From the NCBI RefSeq assembly GCF_041260155.1, contig NC_091939.1, forward strand, positions 41,677,870-41,741,869: DNA of 64,000 nt, read 5' to 3'. The stretch's first letter is position 1, and the number at the start of each line of letters is the position of its first letter. This document shows positions 12,600 through 27,403 of this stretch, piece by piece. A model generated the notes under the pieces. That model was not told the origin of the DNA. It worked only from the letters and a program-made list of their open reading frames with translations, and did no database searches. Source of the stretch: Ptychodera flava. Lineage: Eukaryota; Hemichordata; Enteropneusta; Ptychoderidae. The translations under genes and the position numbers were made by a program.

Positions 12600-14280
12600 G
12601 TGATGGCTACGGCAGTTGAAATCGAGCAGTCTGATAAAACTGAGGAGGTCATTACGTTCACTGGAGGTGAACAGGACCGGCCCAAAGGCAAGGTCAACAG
12701 TCCAATTGCAGAACGTCAGATCACAGGGGAAACTACAGCACAGTGGAAGGCTGTAGTAGGCGAAAGTGGATATGACACGTTAGCTTTTGGTGCGACTGGG
12801 GGCAGAATGAGCAGAGAAACTACAGAAAGGGGTGAAATAAAAGGCCCTGACTATCGTTTCCCTGGCAGCAGTTTTTCAGGCAGTGCTCTAGGCACAAGCA
12901 CCCCTAATGTGCGGCCATGGTTAAATGTAGGAAACCGGCTACAAAGTGAGAATGAGTATGGAATGCAGTCTCCATACCGACCGGAAAGCAGTTTCCTGAG
13001 ACAGAACAGAGAGGGCGCACTTGAGGGCAGAAATCACTATATGTCTGGGGCTAGACCGAAGGAAAGCAGTGACTATCTAAGATTACCGAATCTTAGGAGG
13101 GGGTCACCAGGGAGACCCCTGGCTGAGCTGTATGAAAACAAAGGAGCCTATGAAGGTAGCTACACAGAGGGCGCTTTTCCTGCTGGAAATGCAGATAGCT
13201 ACATGTCCTCCTTTGCCAGACTGAATGCCCGTCTTGATTCAGTGATGGGGCGACAAAGTAGCCCAGGTCAGGGAGAGAGCAGTCAATATAGAGGACCTTA
13301 CCTGCCTGGGGAAGGGAAGTCGACAAGATAGGATTCCTCAGAATCCAGTAAGGGGAGCCAGGCTGGAAAAGCCGGCTGTGATGCCTGACAAATATGATGG
13401 CCGCAGTTCCTGGCGTGACTACTATTGTCACTTTACCCACTGTGCAGCAATTAACAGATGGAATGCAGTGGAAAAAGGTCATTTCCTGGCAGCTTCCCTG
13501 AGAGACCGTGCCCAGAACATGCTTCCCCGTATTTATGGCTTACCTGAGGAGATGCAGTATGATGAATTAGTGGCCATATTGGAAGCACGCTTTGGTTCTT
13601 TGGGCAAAGCTGAGTTACGTTTAACCCAGCTGAAATGCAGAAAGCGGATGAAAGATGAGACGCTTGCAGATCTAGGACAAGCTATCCTAGATTTGACTGA
13701 GCAAGCTTATCCTGAACTTGACCCGATAGCCATTGACAAGTTGGCTAGGCAGTATTTTTCCGATGCAATCCCTGATGCAGAAATTCGTGCAGACTTATTC
13801 AGACAGCGGCCCAGAACACTCGATGCAGCAATACGAATTGCTATTCATACTGAGTCGTTCCTGCATTCTGAAGCTGGACGAATGAAACGACGCCAACATG
13901 TCAGACAGGTTGGCATCGATGATGACCTGTACGATGATGCAGTAGAGATTGCAGACTCCTATGATCAACACACCAGCTTGCCAACCCAGTCAGAGTTCAC
14001 TGAACTCATGGCAGCTGTCAATGCGATCAAAGAGGAGATGAAAAGAGATAAAGCTGAGCGACAAAAGAAGAAAGGACCGATAAAGTGTTTCGGATGTGGG
14101 GAAGTAGGCCATATAAAGCGCAACTGCCCAAAGGCTGAAACCTCGGGAAACACGCAAGGACCGAGTGTGGGGACCGACGCTCGGTCGACAACAGAACAAC
14201 CGGTCCCAACCAGCGATGACAAAATAGAGAATGACAAGAAACCTGACATGGAAGCCCAGCATGTGTTGGCAGTTAAATGA
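12600..14280 (+). other. Ty3/gypsy gag region
   Basis: This is the gag part of the retrotransposon. The upstream portion (12600-13331) is rich in Gly, Ser, Arg and Glu, with repeated Tyr-containing motifs, and looks disordered. The downstream portion (13378-14280) carries a retrotransposon gag core (from about MPDKYDGRSSWRDYYCHF) with a helical middle, then a basic stretch and one CCHC zinc knuckle, CFGCGEVGHIKRNC, near 14088-14129. It would form the particle and bind the RNA genome. Treated as a fossil; breaks are not itemised. Confidence 0.85.
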
Positions 14281-17200
14281 CGTGAAAGTAAAGAAAAGAC
14301 GGCCGCAGTTTTACGTTCTTGCTGAAATCCATGGTGTAGCTGCTTGTTCGTTTGTCGACACGGCTCAGAGTTGACCCTCCTCTCTCCTGATGTCTACAAC
14401 TCGATACCAGCTGCACAGAAACCTGCCCTGTTGCCACCTACAATCAGGGCGTTGCAGGCTGATGGGAAAACACCTTTACCTGTGCATGGAGAGGCCGACT
14501 TCCAGATCAAAGTTGGGCCGAATAAAACAACAATTAGAGTTGTTGTGGCGGAGATCAGTGAGGGAGTAATACTTGGCAATGACTACATCCTGGCTGCACC
14601 TGCTGAGATCAGAACACATAGTCTAACTATGGGTTTCCATGAGGGGAATGTACCCCTACTTGACCGTACAGGTAGACACCTGTGCGCTCGAGTTGTGGTA
14701 GCTGAGACAATGGCTGTTAAAGCTGGACATGAGATGGTCATACCTGGACATCTGTCCCGACCTATCGGCGTGAACCCCATGGCCTTGGTTGAACCGACCA
14801 AGCGCAATCCACTGTCAGCCGAAGGTGTCCTGGTAGGACGCGTACTCGTTGATGTCACCAATAACACTGTTCCTGTTCGTGTTATGAATGTAGGCGAAAC
14901 GACCCACATAATGCAGAAGGGGACCACCATAGCACTTGCTAGTGGTGTGGACAGTGAGGTCACGCCCCACCAACGACCTGTTGAGACCAGTCAACCTGAG
15001 ACAGGTAAACCGACCACACCTGTACCTGACCACCTGCAGGCTTTATGGGAGGAGAGTGTCAATGAACTTGGCACAGAATGCGGAGAGAAAATTGCCCAGT
15101 TTCTATCGAAATGGGAGGATATTTTCTCGAAAGACAAGCTGGACTTTGGACGCACCAGTCTGACTAAACATCACATTGAGACCGGTAACCACCAACCCAT
15201 CCGTCAGCAGCCCCGCCGACAATCGCCATGGTCGCGGGAGGAGACCAAACGTCTCGTACACGACATGTTGGAGAAAGATGTGATCGAAAAGTCCAATAGT
15301 CCTTGGGCAGCGCCGGTCGTTTTAGTCAAGAAACGAGACGGCAGCACACGTTTCTGCGTCGACTATCGCCACCTTAACGATATAACGTGAAAGACGCATA
15401 TGCCATACCCAGAATTGAAGACAGTATAAATGCGCTTGCTGGTGCTAAGTGGTTTAGCACGTTAGATCTAACAAGCGGTTACTGGCAAGTTGAGCTGGAC
15501 GGTGATGCACAGGAGAAGTCTGCATTCACCACCTGGAGTGGGCTATACCAATGGAAAGTCATGCCATTTGGTTTATGCAATGCCCCAGCCACTTTCCAGA
15601 GACTGATGGAGTCTGTATTATCAGGATTACAATGGGAAATCCTCCTGTTGTATCTTGATGATATAGTGGTGTTCGCCGATTCCATTGACCAGATGTTGGA
15701 GAGACTAGAAATAGTATTTACACGTCTGAGGGAATCCGGCCTGAAATTGAAGCCGAGCAAGTGCAGTTTGTTCCAGCGAAAGGTAGACTACCTTGGGCAT
15801 AGAGTATCAGCAGAAGGAGTCGAGACCAGCCCAGATAAAACCGATGCAGTGCAGAACTGGCCGACCCCTAAAAATGTCCATGAGGTGCGGAGTTTTCTTG
15901 GCCTGGCGTCTTACTACCGACGATTTGTGCAGAATTTTGCAGCTATTGCCAGACCCATGGTACAACTCACTGAAAAGAACCGGCCTTTCCTGTGGGATGA
16001 TGAATGCGACACAGCATTTGAGACGCTGAAAAACAGACTTGTTAACTCACCTGTCCTGGCATACCCGATACCAGGTGCACCACTGATCCTGGACACAGAT
16101 GCGAGCCTATACGCTATAGGCGGAGTCCTGTCTCAGATACAGGATGGAGAAGAGCGGGTTATTGCTTATGCCAGCCGAAGTCTAAGTAAACCTGAACGAA
16201 ACTACTGTGTGACGAGGAGGGAGCTGTTAGCAGCAGTTCACTTTATGAAGTATTTCCGTCCATACCTGTATGGGCAGCCGTTCACCTTGCGTACTGACCA
16301 TAGTTCATTACGCTGGCTGCTTAACTTCAAAGATCCAGAGGGGCAGCTAGCACGATGGCTAGAAGTACTCAGTGAGTACGACTTCAAAGTCATCCACCGA
16401 CCGGCAGAAAACATCAAAATGCTGATAGCCTGTCCCGGAGGCCATGCAGACAATGTGGACAGTCACACACAGATCAACAGGGACCAGACAATTACACTGT
16501 GGGAGCAGTTACTGCCAGTGTATCAACGCAGACAGAGACACAGTGTACCATTGCTACACAAACAGAGGAGAGCAGCATCTCTGTAGAAAAACTACAACCA
16601 CCTGTTGCACCATCCTTAGTTGCACAGGTCCTTGACCCTGAGAATGCCAGCTCTCAGGACAGAGACTTACCAGGTCACACCAGCACACCGGTGGTAGCAG
16701 AAAGAGCAATCAGTCTAGTTCCAGAATGGACAACAACACAGTTACGTCAATTACAGCTTGACGATCCTGATATTGGCCCGATCATTAAACACAAAGAGCT
16801 GAGTGCAGACCCACCAGATTGGAAGAAAATATCACCACAATCATTGGCAACCAAAGCATATTGGGGCCAATGGAAGCAGCTTGAACTGAGAAATGGAGTG
16901 CTGTATCGCAGATATGAGTCTGTCGATGGAAACACCTGTGAATGGCAGCTACTTTTGCCATCAACACTCCGGCAAGCAGTGTTTGCAGAGTTACACTCCT
17001 CAAAGACCGCCGCCCACTTTGGCGTGTTCAAAACCAAGGAGAAATAAAGCAGCGGTATTATTGGTATGGTCTGACAGGCCGATATCAAATCCATGATACG
17101 ACAGTGTGATGTTTGTGCTGCACGAAAAGAACCAAGTAAGACACGGCGTGCACCATTACAACAATATATTGTTGGCGTGCCGATGGAGAGAGTGGCGTGT

Positions 17201-18306
17201 GACATCATAGGTCCATTTCCAGAGACTGAACGTGGAAACAAATGGGCACTAGTCATAGGTGACTATTTTACAAAGTGGGTAGAAGCCTATGCTATCCCAA
17301 ACCAGAAGCCACAACTGTTGCAGCAAAACTCACCGATGAGTTTGTAAGCCGTTTTGGGGTGCCCAGACAACTCCACTCTGATCAAGGCAGAAATTTTGAG
17401 TCTGCAGTAATAGCTGAGGTATGTCGACTTTTGGGCGTTGACAAGACGAGAACGACGCCATACAATCCAAAATCTGACGGCTTCATTGAACGATACATGA
17501 AAACCCTAGCCCAGACTGTGTCAGTACTAGTGGATCCTGATCAATCGAACTGGGATGAGGTGATACCTTATGCTATGATGGCATACAGAAGTTCACCCCA
17601 GGAGAGTACTGGCGAGACACCGAATATGATGATGCTGGGCAGACAGGTAGATTTACCTGTGGACTTGATGGTCGAACCCCTACAGACCGACTCGACCGAA
17701 CGTACTGGTTATGCCTTGCAGCTGAGAGAGAAATTACAATCTGCACATCGCAGAGCTAGAAGTGCATTGCAGAAAAGTGCAATTGCCCAGAAACGACATT
17801 ATGAAACAGGGCAGCATGGAAGCGAATTGACAACTGGTCAATTTGTATGGCTGCGTGCTGAAGCCTGCAAGAGAGGAAAATCCAAGAAATTAACAGCAAA
17901 TCGATGGGAAGGACCGTTCCTGATTATTGACAAACTTTCTGACGTCACTTTCCGTATTCAGCGGAGTCAGCACTCAAAACAAAAGGTAGTGCATTACGAC
18001 CGACTAAAACCCTATGAGGGGACGCAAGCAGTTGATTGGCGTCAGCAGGACCAGAGACAACCCGATGGCGAGAAATCTGCCTCACCTGAGCTGATAGACA
18101 ATACAATCCCAAAAGACAACAATCTTGGTGACACTGAAACATTCCCTGGTAGTATGTCCCTAGATGACCTTTACCAGGCAGAGGACACAGATGTAAACAT
18201 CGACTTTGACCCTGATCATACTGAGAAAGAAATCCATCAGTATGCAACGAGGAGAAACAGGAAGGCGCCTGATCGCTATGGCGACTGGTACTATGCCTCC
18301 GACTAA
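14281..18306 (+). other. Ty3/gypsy pol region (PR-RT-RH-IN)
   Basis: In order: a retropepsin-like segment with DTAQS-type and ILGND motifs (about 14340-14600), a reverse transcriptase with the fingers motif VDYRHLND, the palm motif FSTLDLTSGYWQVEL and the active-site block LLYLDDIVVF (about 15350-15680), an RNase H beginning LILDTDASLYAIGGVLSQ (about 16085), and an integrase. The integrase has its HHCC zinc region ending CDVCAARK (near 17105-17130), the catalytic core with ACDIIGPFPET and HSDQGRNFES, and a C-terminal KVVHYDRLKPYEG block (about 17985). No chromodomain is evident. The order and motifs are those of Ty3/gypsy. It is broken in a few places. Confidence 0.92.
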
Positions 18307-18658
18307 ACATGACTGACACCCAGCTGTGACCTTATTTCACCCCAGAAATTACTACAGTGAAATAGGACACAAACAAACCAACTAACCAGATTGATGATGA
18401 ACTGATGACAGACTTTGAACTTCTGTGAGTAGACTTTAATTGTTTGATGATAGATAGTGCACTTAAAGTATACCTATGACAATGTTGTCATGTGTGACAA
18501 AAAGAACCAGCTGGCCAGAATTCTGATTCTGGTAGATGTCACCATGGCAATGACAGGGATTTTTCATCTGATACTTGACTTCCTGCCATCTGAAGTCATG
18601 GTTGAACGAGCGTGTGGACGACAGTTTTTATTCAAGTTGATGTTGCTGAGCTGACAAC

Positions 18659-19051
18659 ATGCCCAAACCTCGGTTCTCATGTAGGCAGTGTGGCCTGTGT
18701 TTTCGTGACTGGAGAAAACTGAGAAAGCATGAGTCGATCTGTAAACGAGACCGGAGAGAGGGTGGACGCCATAAGAGATGCACTGAGTGTGACCAGGGGA
18801 CTCAATGGGCGAGTCGGAGAGGCCTGGATGTGCATCATAGGCGTGCCCATGGCAACAGGCAGCCGAGGCACACAGTGGGTAATGCTGGGCGGAGTGGAGT
18901 GTTGAACGGTAGCAAGCAGTCTGACGTAGATAGCAGAGCTGTGAAATCAAAGACGGCAGTGGTGAGGGACAGCAAAGCTATGGAGGCTGAGAATACACTC
19001 CAGTGGACAGACCAGCGGTGTAAAAGTCACCCCAGGGAAATCCCAGGCTGA
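18659..19051 (+). other. Accessory zinc-finger frame of the retrotransposon
   Basis: A 130-codon frame downstream of integrase and upstream of the 3' LTR. Residues 8-30 (FSCRQCGLCFRDWRKLRKHE followed by SIC) form a Cys2-His-Cys finger, and residues 40-65 (RCTECDQ...LDVHHRRAH) form a Cys2-His2 finger. The rest is polar and basic. It occupies the place where envelope lies in errantiviruses but is unrelated to one. Extra nucleic-acid-binding frames after pol are uncommon in Ty3/gypsy elements. It may be a captured host zinc finger or a family-specific accessory gene. A second small frame follows at 19089-19412 with no recognised domain. Confidence 0.6.
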
Positions 19052-19858
19052 AGTTGAGAGACCTGGGTGTGGGGGTGAGTCTGATACAGTGTGCTCGACA
19101 ACTTGTTGCGGAGAGAGGTCATCTGAGGACAAAGCAGTGTTTGGCAGTGCAGAGCAGAGACGAGAGTATAAGCTGATCTCCATGGAGACGAGTGGCCCCG
19201 ATCCGAGGACATGTAATGGCGATACAGAAATGCCTGACGCGGCCTCAGTTGCCGGTAGTAGATTCACTTCCCCGAAAGAGAGTCTACTGCAGCTGACTCC
19301 GGACCTGGTAGAAAGAGTGACTGAAGTACAAGAAGTAATTGTACAACGCACTTTTCATCTGCGTCGACCAAACCATAACTCGAGGGATTCACCGGCTCCT
19401 TCTACCAAGTAAAGTATTAGATTTTCAACCCTGGCATAGAAGTAGGTAATCGTCGTTTGACTTAATTTAGAAACTTCTTGCTGTGAACAGTTGTACGTTG
19501 AACATTTTGACCTCGCGTGAACTTTCCAAGCTGAGAGGGATTCGTCGATATTTATCGTGATGGGCTTTGTGGTGTGAGCCTGGAAGAGTCACGATCGTGT
19601 ATTCCGCGTTGAACATTATGTTTTCGGACAATTGTTTTGTTTTGTATTGTTTTGAACTTTATTTTGAACTTTAATTTATGGGACCGTATTTATGGACTTT
19701 TAAGTGTTTGAGTTTTGTTTTTGTATTACGGTTAACTTTGATACTTTATGTAGTGAAAGTATTTGATACTGAGTAGACTGACTTTTAAATTTTAGCGGAC
19801 ATGTGTTTCATTGATGTATTGCCCAACGAGTGAAAGTTCCAACGGGAGTTATGGAACT

Positions 19859-19870
19859 CAAAGGAGGGGG
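19859..19870 (+). promoter_or_regulatory. Polypurine tract
   Basis: CAAAGGAGGGGG lies three bases upstream of the 3' LTR, the expected site of plus-strand priming. Confidence 0.8.
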
Positions 19871-19873
19871 TAA

Positions 19874-21147
19874 TGTGACGTTTCTGGATGTGTAAACGTC
19901 TTTGTAATGGTTTCTTAATTAGTTAAGTGTCTTTTAATTGTTGTGTTTACGTTTAATTATAGTAGCGAGTAGCGCACTGTCCTTGGTACATGCACTTAAG
20001 AGGTCAGTAGACATATCCGATGACATGACTGGACTGCATTCCAATGCGTCTCTTTGTCTTAGAGTGTGTAGTCATTTATCACTTCTTCTGACAGTTGTTT
20101 TTGCCAACGTGGCAGTATTAGTATTAAGATGATATTAAGTAGGGATGTTAATATACAGATTAGACAATCATAATGAGCAAAATGTTGTATGTCATTGGCT
20201 TAAGGCTTTGTTCGTGTGCAAAGGTAGCTTCTGATTGGCGGAGAAGTCATACTTAAGCCAGTGTTTTGTGTGATTTTGTTGAGTTAGCATCGGGCGCTAC
20301 TCCACGCAAAGGGGAAGAATGCTGTTATGCCCAGCAGTAGTAGCAGAGATCTCTAAGCTCTGGACTTAGAGTTTGTAAGCAGATAGACGGAGTTGCTGAT
20401 AGAACGGAGTTGCTGTATGAGTGCGAGACATCTCAGACGTCTCAGCGGCAAGGCTTGCAGATATCCTGAGCAGCTGCTGACTTAGCCTCGAGGGGCTTCA
20501 GCATTGATCCAGCGGCCAGTGTGCCGACAGCCAACCCCACTGAAACCCGGTTCCTGTTAAGCAGAGCAGAGGGGTAAGTCCAGTTAAGGACTTGGTTAAT
20601 GGCTGTGTGCTGCTCGTTCCTGTTCCCAGAGTATCACCGTAAACTCTGGTGTTGCTGCTGTAGCCTTGCCAGACTGTCTTAACAGACAGTTCGTTCCAGT
20701 ACTCCGTAGCTGTCAATAGTTCCAGTGGGCATACTTGGCATTCCAGACATTCATTCCCTGCTGAGTGGAGCACGTACGATCCTGAGTAAAGTAAGCAGAG
20801 AGTTTAGAGAGCAGAGAGTTTAGCAGTAAAGCTGTTGCTTTAGTTCCAGTAAGCTGTTGCTGTGTAGTTCCTGTTGAATGCTGTATTTAACCATTAAAGA
20901 ATATAAGCCGAATGGCAGAGAGCTGTAATACACGACTCCCAGTGTTTTATTGGCCTGGGTTGGGCCGTTAACCCCAGCAGAACTTCGCCGGCAGGTACCA
21001 TTAAGTCAGAATCCCTTACGGGGCCTCTAAGCAGTGTAGTATTACTCAGGCCAGCTACCACTTTCCTGTTAAGATATACTCACTGTGTAAAGCCCTGTAC
21101 GAACCCGACTCACGACACAAAGGCCAGAAACAGAGAAAGTTGTCGCA
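19874..21147 (+). repeat. 3' LTR
   Basis: About 1.27 kb, TGTGACG...TGTCGCA, differing from the 5' LTR at roughly a dozen positions by eye. High identity indicates a recent insertion. Confidence 0.95.
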
Positions 21148-22672
21148 CCTATTTGATAGAAAATCGCGTTGTCACATGATCTCACAAGTCCCGTCTATGC
21201 CCGACCTTCCAGACTAGATCACTAAGTCAAAAACAGGGTGGAAACCCCCCCCCCCCCCTGAAACGATCCTCCAGGCCGAAGAAACTGACCAGTCCCTAAA
21301 CCAGCTGTTTGTTTGATGACCAGTGGATACTTAAAGACTTGCAGTAGCTCGAGGTAACTAATACTAACATAAAACATTTGTACTACATTTAAAAGAAGTA
21401 CATATAGTACACTGTACTGAAGCAAACCAAGGTAAAAACCTCCATGAGCAAACTGAACATTCGTTAAATTCCTACTGTACACTCTGCAGACTAGCTACTA
21501 ATAGTGTCAGCCCTACCACCCGGTATGGCGAGAGTGTCCGGCCGCGGCTTTGACTACGCCGCCTCCCCACTCCGCCATACAAACGCTTGGGTAAAATAGT
21601 GGAGATTTCCAGTCCTACTCGGGACCGCTGCGACGTGTACAAATCAGTAAATTGGTACCTGCAACGTGGGTTAATTGGATGATCTGTTTGAGTTCGGAGG
21701 CGGGGTAGCCAAGCCAAGCGGACACACTCACTCGCCATACTGTACCACTTCCTCTCATCGACCTCATCGATCTCATCATCACCACTAACCTTCGCCTTCT
21801 TTTCGATCGCACTGATGTATGAAAAAAGCTGTATCTGTACTGAGAGGTATTCATATAGTTACTAGCCATAGCCAAAATACGTTTCATGAGGTGTTGTGCC
21901 GCCATTTTGGTCCTATAAAATATAAGAGGATGGATCCAGGATCTCTCACGCCGGATATTAAGTTCTTTCCAGGCTTTTTCTCGCAGTAGCATATAGTTAT
22001 CCTTCAGATTACGGCAATGTCCCACTTACAGAGCCGTGCTGGTGACATTTTCAGTGATACGCTCATACCACAGGATTGAAATCACTCTGAAAAGATCACG
22101 CTCCAAATCCAACGTAAACTTCCCACCAATCCCCAGACCAGAGCAAACTCTATACGCATGCGCGACAATCAGCTGTCGGTTCACTTTATGTTTCATCGTT
22201 TTCGCTGTTGAAACCATGAGCTCCCTATGTCGTATCGTTACCAAAATGATGCATCTCGTAGTTTGATGTTCTCTTTGTAATAGCGGCGAAATATGTGACG
22301 GAATGCGTTATGTTTTTGTATGCTAAGCTCTTAAAGCTGAGAGAAAACAATAGCTGAAGAGTTATTATTGTGAACAGCCAAACACTTTAAAGTTTGAGAA
22401 GCTTTTCAACGGCAGGAATTTCCCCAAAATTTCCAGTCTGGAAAAATTCACCAAATTTATTATGTCTAAGTTTAATTAGTCTGTTTTATGACTTTTGGTC
22501 TTTTTTGTTCTTGAGTGTGGTTTTTTTTGTGAGTCTTTCCGTATTTTGTATCAATGTCCTAACCTAAGTGTTTTTGCCTTATTTTGCCTTTTAAAATTTG
22601 CATGATAGCAATGTATTTTTTGGAATTTTTTCTGCGCTTTCACAGCTGAAAAGGGGCCGTAGAGCTGATAAA
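21148..22672. other. No supported gene
   Basis: A poly-C run lies at about 21246-21259. A 136-codon minus-strand frame (21615-22025) and a 72-codon one (22026-22244) have no family resemblance. A CpG-containing block at 21.5-22.2 kb could be promoter-like but has no other support. Confidence 0.35.
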
Positions 22673-22710
22673 GTTATTATTATTATTATTATTTTTATTA
22701 TTATTATTAT
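22673..22710. repeat. (TTA)n microsatellite
   Basis: Directly visible trinucleotide run with one short T-rich interruption. Confidence 0.9.
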
Positions 22711-23115
22711 AACTAGACAGTTTTGGGGCGGCGGCGCTGCATGTCATCGTGAAGTTTTTCTTTTTTGACGTCAAAAGGTTAGTGTTTCACAAAAAACAAC
22801 TTGCTTGAGATGGTTTTGATGTGATGGGCCTTGATCCCGCCTGTGAAACAATAAAATAACCTATGGGTAATGGCTTTGAAACGCATTTTAATTCCATTCT
22901 TCTACTTCCCGGTCACTAAGGGAAGACTTCCGATAACACTTTCACGCTTTTTACTTGGCCCCCAGGCCTCTATGTTCCCAAGTTTGTGCAGCGATAAGTA
23001 TTAAAGATGGGGAGATGCATTAAAAGTACCAACCCTGACCCGTGAATGCTTTCCCAAAAAAAACATTTCTTGATCAAAACGGGGGTGGGGGCAGAGTTAC
23101 CCTTCCATTAGCTGC

Positions 23116-23220
23116 AATAATTACAGCTTTGGTGGGCTGGGTCGTGCGGCTTGGGCCTCAGTAGTGCGGCTTGCGCGAAGCAGCACGACCGCGACCCAGC
23201 CCATCAAGGCTACAATTATC
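23116..23220. repeat. Imperfect inverted repeat, about 35-bp arms
   Basis: Left arm (23116-23152), with core GTGGGCTGGGTCG, pairs with the right arm (23179-23220), with core CGACCCAGCCCAT. The arms extend through ATAATTACAGC and GCTACAATTAT with a few mismatches. It could fold as a hairpin and may be a tiny MITE. Confidence 0.75.
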
Positions 23221-23408
23221 TTCGCTTGCCAAGGTCTTTTGTCCGGCCAGCTGGATGCTTCCTGGTAATAGTGGGAAGTAATGGACCCGTGCGAGCGGAC
23301 GATGGGCTACAATTATTGCATCTAGTCTTCGGTATGCCAAGTATTTGGATTTCAATGAGACAGTTTGCAGATGATTTCATTATTCTCTTATAATTATGCA
23401 AAATATGT

Positions 23409-25406
<1,998 letters not shown>

Positions 25407-25417
25407 TGACCCAGCCA

Positions 25418-25540
25418 TAATCTGAGATGTAGAGTATGGCGACGTCTATACTCACGCGGTATTCTCTTGCTGTCACCTCCCACTACAGCATAAGTGTGAG
25501 TGTAGACATTGCCGTACTCTACATCTGATTTTAATCAGAT
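25418..25540. mobile_element. 123-bp MITE with direct-repeat flanks
   Basis: TGACCCAGCCA occurs on both sides (25407-25417 and 25541-25551). Between the two copies, inverted arms share the core AGATGTAGAGTAYGGC and GTCTAYACTCAC. Arms plus an 11-bp direct repeat indicate a small fold-back insertion. The long duplication would fit a Mutator-like mechanism, but the family is not certain. Confidence 0.7.
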
Positions 25541-25759
25541 TGACCCAGCCAGAGTGGAAATCTTGAAATTGGGAGAAAAGAGAAGCTAGAAAATCGGATG
25601 ATTTATATACATTTGCATAAATAAACACTTCTTTGTCATGCAAATTACAACTGCTTGACAAGCAAAAAGGTGAACCCAATCAACATTTTAATCTTGGGTT
25701 AGCAAATTAATTAAAATTGAATGAATATTTGCAAAAAAGTGATTTTTGAGCAAAATACG

Positions 25760-26884
25760 CTCTGTTGGATGCAGCGCCCCCTTAAACTAACATTGTTTAG
25801 ATGAAACAAACTAAGGAAAAAGTGAAAAAAGGTTATGAAAAACATAGGGCCAAAGTCCCTGAAGCTACTATAGACATGGATACAAAATTAAGTATTTCCT
25901 GACTGTATGAAATTGTCTCACCAAGGTCATCCTAGGGACCTGTAAACCAAATATTAAAGCTGTCTGACCAGTGGTTTTGAAAAAACAAGCGACTAAACAG
26001 TTGACAGAGCTCTGCTGTGTTATGTAGAGAATAACTTTTTGCGACACATGTATTGATGATGAAGGTGGATATCTTTAATAGCTCATTTCAGGATGGCCTG
26101 ACCAAAAATGGCAAAATTAGCTGCAAAAATACAAAATTGAAGATTTCAGCATAATTTCAATATATTACATTAAGATAAATCCTAGGAATCTGTATACCAA
26201 ATATCAAAGCTATTACATGAGTAACTTTTGAGAAACAAATATTTTGACCAAAAATGGCAAAAATTGACCCAAAAATACAAAAATTGAAGATTTCATCAAA
26301 TTTCAATGCATCACACTAAGACAACCCCTTGGAACCTGTATACCAAATATCAAAGGCATCAGACAAGTAGTTTTTGAGACACATTTTTTGACCAAAAATA
26401 GAAAAAATTGCACCAAAAATACAAAATTGCAGATTTCATCATATATTCAATATATCATATTTAGTTTATCTGTAGGAACCTGTATACCAAATATCAAAGC
26501 TGTGAGATGAGCCGTTTTGATGAAATAAAGTTTTTTACCAAAAATGACCAAAAAATTCCTTAAAAATACAGATTTGCATATACATCGCAATTTGAACAAA
26601 TCTAAGTTGGGTTATCCCTAGGGACCTATATACCAAATAACAAAGCTAATTTGCATATTTTCAACAATATCAAAAAATGAAAAAAAAGTTTCTCATAATC
26701 ATATTTTTCATCTACACAACAAGTATCAAAACAGTAAGTACTGCGGTTCTCAAGATATTTGAGTGGACGGACGCCTCACAAACATACATACATACATACA
26801 TACATACATACATACAGACTGACGACAGATGCCGGATGGATACCCATCCCAATAGCTTCTATAGACTACAGTCTATAGTAGCTA
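25760..26884. repeat. Array of about 145-bp units with a CATA-repeat cap
   Basis: Each unit contains 'AACCTGTATACCAAATATCA' followed by AAGC, then a GAG..GTTTTTGA segment and 'GACCAAAAATGGCAAAA'. At least five diverged copies are visible. The array ends in GGACGGACG, then about seven CATA tetramers and CAGAC. The same unit and cap recur at 51.9-52.97 kb. No coding capacity. Confidence 0.85.
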
Positions 26885-27335
26885 AAAGTTAGAATTCCAG
26901 TATTGTAGACATGAGGAAGACACTCATGTGCCAGCACCAGCCACAATGGTGCTTCCAAATCAGTAAAGACACTGTCATTGTCGATGTCAGAGGTAAACCG
27001 TCTCCTGCCCATATACCTATACCAGCTGACTTTGATTGACAGACATGCTTTTAAACTGATCACAAAAATTGCCTAGTGAACTCAGAGATTATGTTGCTAA
27101 GCAAATTGATGAAGCCATCGATGATACATTAAGTGAGGAGAGCCAGGGTACTACGTCAAAGGAACCCCCGGTCAAGTGATAATTCCGCAGTTTGACATTG
27201 TCTCAAAAAGAGAATCAAAAGATCACAGAACACTTATTGCAACTTGCAACTCTTTCCTCAGTGTCATATTGGTGCTATTTTAAAGTATTGCACTTTGCTA
27301 GTACCAAGGCATTCCTCATCCAATTAAGTGATTAA

Positions 27336-27403
<68 letters not shown>

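Larger units (their letters stand above)
11188..21147 (+). mobile_element. Ty3/gypsy LTR retrotransposon, nearly full length
   Basis: Fossil element of about 10 kb with two LTRs, a primer-binding-site position after the 5' LTR, gag with a CCHC knuckle, and pol in the order protease, reverse transcriptase, RNase H, integrase, which is the Ty3/gypsy order. A separate zinc-finger reading frame and about 0.5 kb of non-coding sequence follow, then a polypurine tract and the 3' LTR. No envelope-like frame is seen. The coding region is interrupted in a few places, so it looks broken but young: the LTRs differ at only about a dozen sites over 1.27 kb. I see no matching target-site duplication outside the two LTRs. 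Confidence 0.93.

Noticed and set aside
21615-22244. Two adjoining minus-strand frames as a possible gene
   Set aside because: No domain, no consensus splice sites and unusual composition; CpG-rich sequence alone could leave them open.
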